Positions 57,216 to 64,000 of a DNA stretch of 64,000 bases are shown piece after piece. A model generated the notes under the pieces. The model had not been told where the DNA came from. It saw only the letters and a list, made by a program, of their open reading frames with translations, and ran no database searches. Source of the stretch: Lytechinus variegatus (taxonomy: Eukaryota > Echinodermata > Echinoidea > Temnopleuroida > Toxopneustidae). The translations under genes and the position numbers were made by a program. Positions within the stretch are counted from its first letter, which is position 1. Every line of letters starts with the position of its first letter. The DNA lies in assembly GCF_018143015.1 (NCBI RefSeq), contig NC_054755.1:8797124-8861123 (forward strand). The letters are read 5' to 3'.

Positions 57216-58121
57216 TTAAGATGTTAAAGATTGCATTCCTTGAAATCTGTCAAGCAGAACTTGGGCGCTTGGTCTCTCACTTGGCTCCAACACCAAAACT
57301 GATTGCACGAAATTTCGATTGCATTGCTTGACTAATTTCAGGGGGCGTGGCCAGCGAAGGGTTCTGTCCATGGCTTCCCGGATGTTCTTGTTTCCATAGC
57401 ACCCGAATGGTAGGTAGGCGGTGAAGACAAAGAATGTGATGACCCCGGCGGACCACACGTCAGCTGCGCGTAGGTCTGTCACGCGGGTGTCCAAGACCTC
57501 TGGGGCCGCATAGGCGGGAGATCCGCCTAACGACGCGATTCCTTGAGGCGTACATGATAAGCAGTTCGTACCGCTCGAAGATGAGTCTGAAACTCCATTT
57601 TGGTTATTGCAATAGTGAGTTGAACTTGGTGTTCTGCCAGGTTTCGATGCGCCATCAGGACCAATCTCTACAGCGAGTCCAAAATCGGCGATCTTCACAT
57701 CTTCCCGCGCATCGACGAGCACATTCTCGCATTTCAAATCACAGTGCGCGACAGAAGCAGTGTCGTGCAGGTAGGCCACGCCTTCGAAAATCTGCTGGCA
57801 CATCTTTTGCGCCAAATCCTCACCGAGGCGTCCCCGTTGTCTGACGAATGTCCGAAGGTCTCCGTTTTCAGCTAGGGCGAGCACGATGTAGGAATGGTCC
57901 TGGAACACGAAGTAGTCCAAGATCTCCACGACATTCTCGTGGTTTAGTAGGAATAGGATCTCGGCCTCTCGAGCTGATGAAGGCGACGGCGAGTTGATTT
58001 TGATGGCGACTTTTCGCGGGGTTTGGTAACGCGTTGATGATGCGAGTTTGACGACGCAGTGCCGACCCTTTCCCAATATGACGGCGGGGTCAGAGAGCAC
58101 ATAACCAAATCGCCCTTGCAT
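57216..58121 (-). CDS. TSSK-like serine/threonine protein kinase
   Basis: 301-residue protein kinase, almost wholly catalytic domain, read from ATG at 58,121 to TAA at 57,216. Visible: Gly loop LGKGRHCVVK (16-25; third Gly replaced by Cys), VAIK with Lys41, alpha-C Glu52, HCDLKCEN (126-133, catalytic Asp128), DFG 146-148, GGSPAYAAPEVL (199-210), DVWSAGVITF and a C-lobe Arg in EPSERPSA. HxDLKCEN and GSPAYAAPEVL are typical of testis-specific serine kinases (TSSK), whose start lies about as close to the Gly loop as here. Odd: the HRD Arg is Cys, and DFG to APE spans about 60 residues with a Ser/Cys-rich insert. A splice acceptor (TTGTTTAG, ending 58,187) lies just upstream, so a 5' exon exists. 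A CAMK-group kinase of another kind is the alternative. Confidence 0.9.
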   Translation of the reverse strand: MQGRFGYVLSDPAVILGKGRHCVVKLASSTRYQTPRKVAIKINSPSPSSAREAEILFLLNHENVVEILDYFVFQDHSYIVLALAENGDLRTFVRQRGRLGEDLAQKMCQQIFEGVAYLHDTASVAHCDLKCENVLVDAREDVKIADFGLAVEIGPDGASKPGRTPSSTHYCNNQNGVSDSSSSGTNCLSCTPQGIASLGGSPAYAAPEVLDTRVTDLRAADVWSAGVITFFVFTAYLPFGCYGNKNIREAMDRTLRWPRPLKLVKQCNRNFVQSVLVLEPSERPSAQVLLDRFQGMQSLTS

Positions 58122-58541
58122 TTTATCAGAACCTTGTTCTTTCCTTTTCGTTCCGGGTCTTATGTTGATCCATAGGAAGGTGCAATCTAAACAAGAATAA
58201 AAGTATGAAAATATCAAGAATAAAAAGGATATTGAAATTTATATTCCATCGATATTGAAAAGTGAAACATTTTTTTTACAACAGAGTGATCTGTGCATTC
58301 ATTTGAGGTGTACTGAAGTGTTTGATTGCTCGCTGAAAATGCCAAGCTATTGCTAGAGCCAGGACATTACTGCAGTGGCGACACCAATATTTTTAAAGTA
58401 CGGCGCTAATGGAGGGCAAAGATTCTAACATAGGTATTTGCCCCCATCACACTTTTGCAGACATTTTAGCTGGGACAGACGTGAAACATTTTTTTCCAAC
58501 GTGAACAGTAGGTGACAAAATCCTCGAGATACAGAATACAA

Positions 58542-58745
58542 CTAAACCTCGATGAAACTACCTCTTGCCTTCTTAATGCGTCTGGGTATAGCGTCTAAAA
58601 GAGTGTCTGAATTTTCAACACCGATATGGGGAATCCCGGTGGGGTTACTTACCGAAAATGACGAAACAGGATCCACATAAGAATATAAGCTCACTGAGTT
58701 TTCAAGCATTTTTAACTGATCCACCTGAAGTGACATATTCAACAA
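58542..58745 (-). other. Likely 5' exon of the kinase gene (uORF or N-terminal extension)
   Basis: A minus-strand frame from 58,745 reads MLNMSLQVDQLKMLENSV. A strong donor TTTTCG/GTAAGTAA (GT at 58,652-58,651) joined to the acceptor at 58,186 gives a 31-codon frame that soon stops, i.e. an upstream ORF. A weaker donor AGAG/GTAGTT (GT at 58,561-58,560, phase 1) would join in frame and yield a 384-residue kinase. The stronger donor and TSSK architecture favour the first. Confidence 0.4.
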
Positions 58746-58749
58746 TGCA

Positions 58750-59389
58750 AATAATCCACGAGCTCTCGATGTCGATGTGTAAAAGCATGTTTTATCTATA
58801 GTACGAAGTCAATCGAGATAGCGATATGGAATTGATATGTAATATCACTCGAGCACTTCGACGACTATTTTGTCTAAACATGGATGATATCTATCGCTCA
58901 TGGTTATCACAATGCGTGTGAATGATATCATGTCACTCAAGCATAACATGCGTTTAATTGAATGAAACACTTAATGAGACATAAGGATTTCTCCTGACCA
59001 ATAATCGATATCCGCAGTCAAGATCAAAATCGATACTGGGTCTCAATGCGACATGCATTGACAAGCCGCACCGCTTTTGACAAAGAAATAAAAATCAATA
59101 TGCCGTGGTGATTGAAGGTTTTCGACGTTGCTGCGAGGACCGAAGCAAGTTAAGGTCATGTTTGTTGATTAGTTAATTTTTCATTGCGCCATATCTTTGC
59201 TCTAGCTATCATAAACCTTCATTTCGAATACAACTTCTTTTGAAATCAATTTTGACAGTAGAATTCGCTTTTAATGACGAAATCAGCTTTTTTTTTAGAT
59301 TCAATTGGTTTTTTCCACTTTCAATGTCAATTTCATATTTACAAGTATGATACAATTGATATAGTAACATATGATCACATTTGAAGTAT
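58750..59389. other. Kinase upstream region, no repeat seen
   Basis: Probable promoter side of the minus-strand kinase. No TATA box or recognised site. Confidence 0.35.
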
Positions 59390-59687
59390 ATACAAAAATT
59401 TATAACATTATAGCATTACAATAGACAATATCAAATTGAAATAAAAATAATTGAAAGCATTTCGTCCGAGATCGTGTCCATTTCTCATTCTTCTTTAAAC
59501 AAGACAGTGCACACCTAGTTACCAGGAATGCACATTGTATTAAATGATTTGAATGTAGGATAAAAGAGCACTGTCGATTAAATGCATTGCTCACGGGCAA
59601 ATAATGTGCCGTGGCTGGGGATCGAACTACAGACTTTCAATTGTCAGCCATGCGCCTGAGACCACTCGGCCACAGCGCTCATGCCTC
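59390..59687 (-). mobile_element. tRNA-derived SINE
   Basis: On the minus strand from about 59,685: A box TGGCCGAGTGG (perfect), B box AGTTCGATCCC, and a 7-bp acceptor-like pair GCTGTGG/CCACGGC, so the head still folds partly like a tRNA. About 220 bp of non-tRNA body and an AT-rich tail follow. Anticodon and T stems are mismatched, so not a working tRNA gene. Confidence 0.7.
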
Positions 59688-59699
59688 TGGAAAAAGATA

Positions 59700-61872
59700 T
59701 AGTCACAACAAATCCTGCTTTCGGATGTAAATGTAACCCACTTATTCTGCTGGATGGCCAGCAAAAGCTGTATTCATGTATATATTAGAGAAGAGAAATG
59801 AAGTATAAAGCAATATACAGTAGGCCTACTAAGATAAGATCATCAAAATAAAATAAACGAAACTATTATTGAGCTGATGATGAAACGTCCCATGCTTTCC
59901 TTTCCCTTTTGTATTTTTGCATAAAATCTAATATCATTCTTCATTTTTCGCATTAATGTGTAACAGAATATTACCCGTTGTGTCAACCTCCATTGTAAGG
60001 TGCATCAATGAAATCCCGTTATTATAAGTGATTAAACTTTCAAATAAAAAAGAAGGAAGAAACATCAGTTCTTGAACAACGCATATTCATGTACTCACCG
60101 TTTCACCGAGGTAATGCATTTTGTTTTTTCAAACGCGACTTATTCTCATCCAGATTCGCAATTGTTGGCACTTATTGCTATTAAAACGGCGTGTAAATCG
60201 AGATTATTGTCTCAATCGCATTTTATCTTACAAGAAATAAAAAAAACGACTGGAAAAAACAGGAAATTCAAAAATTGCATATGATGAACATCATTAAAAA
60301 CATACCATACTTGGAAACTGTCTTTCGCTCATCTCTCAAAATAATTTCTGATGAAGAAGTTGACGATCTGAGTCGGCTGCTCCTGCAAAGTCGACTGACC
60401 TAATCCACTGTCCTAAATCTGATAAAAGGACACATATAGGCCTATTGAATAGACACTGGCGGATGATAAGGGATGATTGGGGAAAATGATTTTAAGGTCA
60501 ATCAGAATTGACCCTAATCTGGGCTCATCGACCTATCGAATCAAGCCATGTCACACTAGCGAAATTGACTCCAGATCGATCACATTTATTTCAGTGACAA
60601 ACCATCGGTCAAGTCAAGGTTTGGTATAGTTTAAGTGTAGACGTGGTAGAGAATTGGTAAGTGAGACTGAAGCAATAGAAAAAGCGCACTTTGGTATATT
60701 ACCGGTCATTGTTTGAACGTCAAACGGTGCTAACGACCAATTATATTCTACCCTTAGAGGCTGCACTGTTTGCCCTTCGGATTTTTTTTGTAGGGTGGAG
60801 TATTTATCCGCTACCTGCATAACAATTAATTGTTAGAGTGCAGTTTCTTTAGATGGTGTGTTTAAGGTCAACAGAAAAAAAACAACAGCATAGTCTAGAC
60901 CTAGAAGAAGTTGAGTGTAGTTATTGTTCCATTAGTTTCTTACTGCAATTGACATCATTTTCAGAAAAAAAATGCACCCTATAGCTATTGATGATGAATA
61001 ATTGTCAGTTGGTTTTGGTAAAAATTGAAAACAGATTATCATGTATTCATGGGGAATTAGACACCATTTGGCTGTGAATCACCAAGAGTAGAACGATATT
61101 TATAACCAGCATGTACCGTAATGCCACAAAAGTCATGCACTTTTTCTCACTTTCCCTGTTTCCCGAGGCTAAGCAGGCTTGGCCGAAAAATTTATTGTTG
61201 GTGCTACAACAAGTCTGGGTTTTTTTCGCACAAGATGTGAATTTTCAATGCTTTTCATAAAGTCTGGGATCAGCAAGTGATAATCCATCTTTGCCACCAC
61301 CCGCATCCAGCGCCTAATGCAGATCGCTAAATCTAAGGATCTGTCAAGTGCTTTTGTTGCTGCAGTTGTTGTTGTTGTTGTTGTCGTTGATGTTGATGAT
61401 TCTCTGTCAGTGTGATGATATTTTTTACTGTTTTTTTTACACAAATAATCTTTGAGATGTCTGAAACAAAATGAAGCTTTCTTGGAATATCATATAATAG
61501 CCCGCATTTAGTGAAATAGAGTTCAATTTGAACACCTATCTGAAGTTGCGGTTTAAAAGAGTGAACACAATACTTTACCGCTACACCAAACAGCATGAAC
61601 AGGTTTAATCTATCACTCTGCTAATTTTTAACTCAAGATACGGTTATAAAAAGTGTTTAGGATGACAAACGGAACGTAGCTTTCTTCGCTTGCAAGGTAT
61701 GGGGAAATTTATAGCAAAGTAAACATGGGAAACATACACTGGAGAGCGGATGGGGGGCTTCGGTGTAATGCCCCCGCCCCCTACCATCTAAAGAAGAAGG
61801 TTTCACAACCAAGAAAAAATGGGGGAAAGGGAAAGGAAAAGAAAAATTATGAAATAAGTTTGTTCAATAGTA
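59700..61872. other. Gene-free stretch
   Basis: No coding signal. A GTT/GTTGAT microsatellite occupies about 61,354-61,400. Confidence 0.5.
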
Positions 61873-62107
61873 GGATGGTGGTCAGGTTTCCGGACACGTT
61901 GAAAATTTTAAACCTTCTTTTTTTGTCTTTGGATTGCACAAAAAACAAATTGATTCAATAGACTAGGCCTAGTTGTAATTTTTCTTTTTAATTTTGTTCT
62001 CTATAATATCACCAAGACTGGAAAAATTGATGCAACTTAATTTGCTAGTTAATTTTTTTTCAAATGGTTGTTTAAAATCGATTGTCCAGACACACAACAA
62101 CTGGGTA
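61873..62107 (+). repeat. Dispersed repeat, copy 2 (TTTCCGGACA start)
   Basis: Collinear with 24,147-24,370; both end CCAGACACACAACAACTGGG or the CCGGACAC form. Confidence 0.7.
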
Positions 62108-62579
62108 TTTTTGTCAAAATTTATCATATTAGAAGTTCAAATTCGCTCTCTCGCAAGTTGTTAGATGCTGTTTTTTTTCTTTATGCCACGTTTGAGTTTG
62201 ACCATCCATAAACTGAAATTCAGAATACAGGCCAGAGACTTTACTCTAGGCTATACCATGTGTTCAGTTAGTCAAATTTCTTTGAGTGGGCAGATATGGA
62301 ACCTGTATGGAACATCTCCCATTTCACTTTTCATCCCACATCATCAACCACCTCCCCCATCATCACTCATACATAGAAATAATCTGACTTCGGAATGTAG
62401 CAAAAAAAGTCAGTTTCAAACTTACCAATTCAGGTGATCTATCATTTACAGCCACGCTGTTTCTTCTTTTCTTTTTTTTTATAATAATCTAAAAATTGGA
62501 AAATTTTATTTCCGTTTCACTTCAACGCTGCAGCAGTAGAACCTCAAAATAATGGAGAATAAAATTGTAGCGCGTTGAT
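62108..62579. other. Intergenic, nothing recognised
   Basis: No gene or paired repeat. Confidence 0.5.
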
Positions 62580-63010
62580 CACTAAATGCGCGTGCTTTGC
62601 TACGCGTTTTTATGGAAGCGCGCGTAATTATTCATCCTTCAAATTTTCACCCGGTACCGGTTTACCCCGGCCGACCCCGGCTTGGCTTCGATGCGCCTTC
62701 TCGGCTGACCTCGGCCTCCTCCGAATTAAACACCTCATCCGGCGTCTTTTTCCCCTCGCCTCCTCATTATGCCATCATTCTGCATAACTTTCAATCTCTC
62801 CTCCTTTTCTTTCTTCTACCTTTTTTCTTGTATTCCTTTTCTCACTTTTCCTTCTTTTTTCCCTTTCTTGCATTGGTTAATTGTTTCTTCTTCTCATTCA
62901 TCCCTTTTTGTCTTTCTTCCTTCTCTCATTTTCATTTCTCCTTTTTCATTTTGTTTTTCCTTTCCATCTCCAACATTTACTTCTCTTCTTCCTTAAACAA
63001 AATAATGTCA
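62580..63010. other. GC-rich patch followed by pyrimidine tract
   Basis: 62,580-62,760 is unusually GC-rich with CpGs and repeated CCCCGGC. 62,761-63,010 is almost pure C/T. The 194-codon frame across it is low-complexity and I do not call it a gene. Confidence 0.45.
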
Positions 63011-63116
63011 TTTTTTGAAGTTATTAACGTACACTCCCTGCACTCCATGTCAAATTGCAACTTGGTCTACATTCGCCCCACCGCCATTTGGTCTCATCCC
63101 ACTTGGTCTAAAGGCC

Positions 63117-63270
63117 CAGGGGAACGTTTCCGTGAAAGGAATTGTCAGACGTTTTATCTGAAAAGTCCTTACCGACAGTAACAGTGCATCTCGGTCAATC
63201 ACATTTAAGGAAAGTTGTCTAATCTGACAACTTGAACGCTGAAAATGTTCAATAAAAATTCCCGTGGTCC
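63117..63270. repeat. MITE family C, diverged copy 4
   Basis: GGGGAACGTTTCCGTGAAAG, GTCAGACGTTTTATCTGA and TTGTCTAATCTGACAACTTG follow family order. The right end is worn. Confidence 0.6.
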
Positions 63271-63290
63271 TCTTCTTCGTGAAGTTACCT

Positions 63291-63417
63291 GGGGGCGTTT
63301 CATGAAAGGACTTGTCGGACGTTTTATCCGACAAGTCCCGTTTTATCCGACAGTTACCATAGGAACAGTGCCTCTCAGCCAATCAAAATCATGAAAAGAT
63401 GTCAGATCTGACAACCT
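63291..63417. repeat. MITE family C copy 5, truncated
   Basis: GGGGGCGTTTCATGAAAGGA to GTCAGATCTGACAACCTTGG, reversed relative to copy 1. Lacks the outer right arm. Confidence 0.8.
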
Positions 63418-63420
63418 TGG

Positions 63421-63560
63421 CAGCGTTTCATCAATATTTTCCGACAAGTTGTCAGACTTGACAACTTTATTGTAATTGGCTGGGAAGCACTGTTACTATG
63501 GTAACTGTCGATAAAATGGGGCTTGTCGGAAAAAAGGTCAAATTTCATGAAACGTTCCCC
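63421..63560. repeat. MITE family C copy 6
   Basis: GCGTTTCATCAATATTTTCC to TTTCATGAAACGTTCCCC. Directly abuts copy 5. Confidence 0.8.
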
Positions 63561-64000
63561 AAGAATTATAACAGATTGTAAGGGGTTGAAATCCACCATA
63601 AATCTTAAGGATTAATGAAAAAAAATTAAGTGATCGTTCTTTTTCAGACTCATCAGTGTTTGTGAGGTTGTGTGTGTCTCTTAAGTAACGTTGATTGTGT
63701 ATGCAGGGACAGGAAAGGAGAAGATGTGAACGTCGATGTGGGTGAGTGTGTGTGGGTGCATGTGTGTTATCTCTGTTGTATTGTTAGACGTATTTGTGCT
63801 TCTGTTACTTGTATAAAAAATGATTACGTTTTAATGTGCCTCCCTTTTCACAAACCAACAGCCCCCCCATACACACACACACCCACACACGTAAACACAC
63901 CCTGATAATCATGCACCCTAAAAAAACACACACACGCACCAACTCTATTTCCATGCCACCTCAACTCTCCTTCTCTCCTCCCAATACAACCCCCCCCCCA
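63561..64000. other. Window end with (CA)n
   Basis: No gene. (CA)n-type tract at about 63,870-63,940 and a C run at 63,991. Confidence 0.6.

Noticed and set aside
58122..58217. Kinase start at the upstream Met of the open frame (58,217)
   Set aside because: That Met lies upstream of a good splice acceptor ending at 58,187, so it is probably intronic.
59600..59687. Functional tRNA gene
   Set aside because: A and B boxes are good but the anticodon and T stems are mismatched and a SINE body follows.
62597..63181. 194-codon frame rich in Phe, Ser and Leu
   Set aside because: It crosses a C/T-rich tract and ends in a MITE; no domain and strong composition bias.

Overview
The window is eukaryotic, animal nuclear DNA. 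It is AT-rich, its genes are split by long introns, and it is crowded with palindromic miniature transposons, LINE and SINE debris and microsatellites. The multi-exon gene encodes a TM9SF2-type nonaspanin of animal kind. I recall several of the palindromic repeats and the abundance of TACATGTA from sea urchin sequence, so an echinoderm, probably an echinoid, is my best guess. That is recollection, not a search.

Layout. 1-9,000: no gene; MITE-like palindromes, one LINE RT scrap, and a possible SRP-RNA-like relic on the minus strand. 9,100-16,610: one badly broken LINE (endonuclease at 9.9-10.7 kb, reverse transcriptase at 14.7-16.0 kb, 3' end at 16.6 kb), interrupted by a 2.05-kb inverted-repeat element, a second LINE tail, SINEs and MITEs. 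16,900-21,250: no gene; MITEs and a GAT microsatellite. 21,699-43,798 (+): complete TM9SF2 gene, 15 coding exons, 665 codons, about 9 kb of it first intron. 43,800-48,540: repeat-poor, probably long 3' UTR. 49,220-51,589: a hAT-like element with a perfect 8-bp target duplication. 51,600-57,200: MITEs. 57,216-58,121 (-): a TSSK-like protein kinase. 58,750-64,000: SINE, MITE copies, low-complexity sequence.

The most unusual feature is inside TM9SF2. The 3' splice site plus the first transmembrane part of exon 8 is repeated in tandem five times. The four copies with an intact AG are all in the same phase, and the reading frame is open through the whole array, so alternative acceptors could add 44, 85 or 126 residues. 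The donor side of exon 11 and the acceptor side of exon 12 are also duplicated, but those copies run into stops. A second item is a degraded minus-strand coding sequence in TM9SF2 intron 1 belonging to a family I cannot name.

The two intact genes (Golgi/endosomal membrane protein and kinase) lie on opposite strands about 14 kb apart, and nothing suggests a joint function. I found no bacterial-type operon, CRISPR array or phage-like system.
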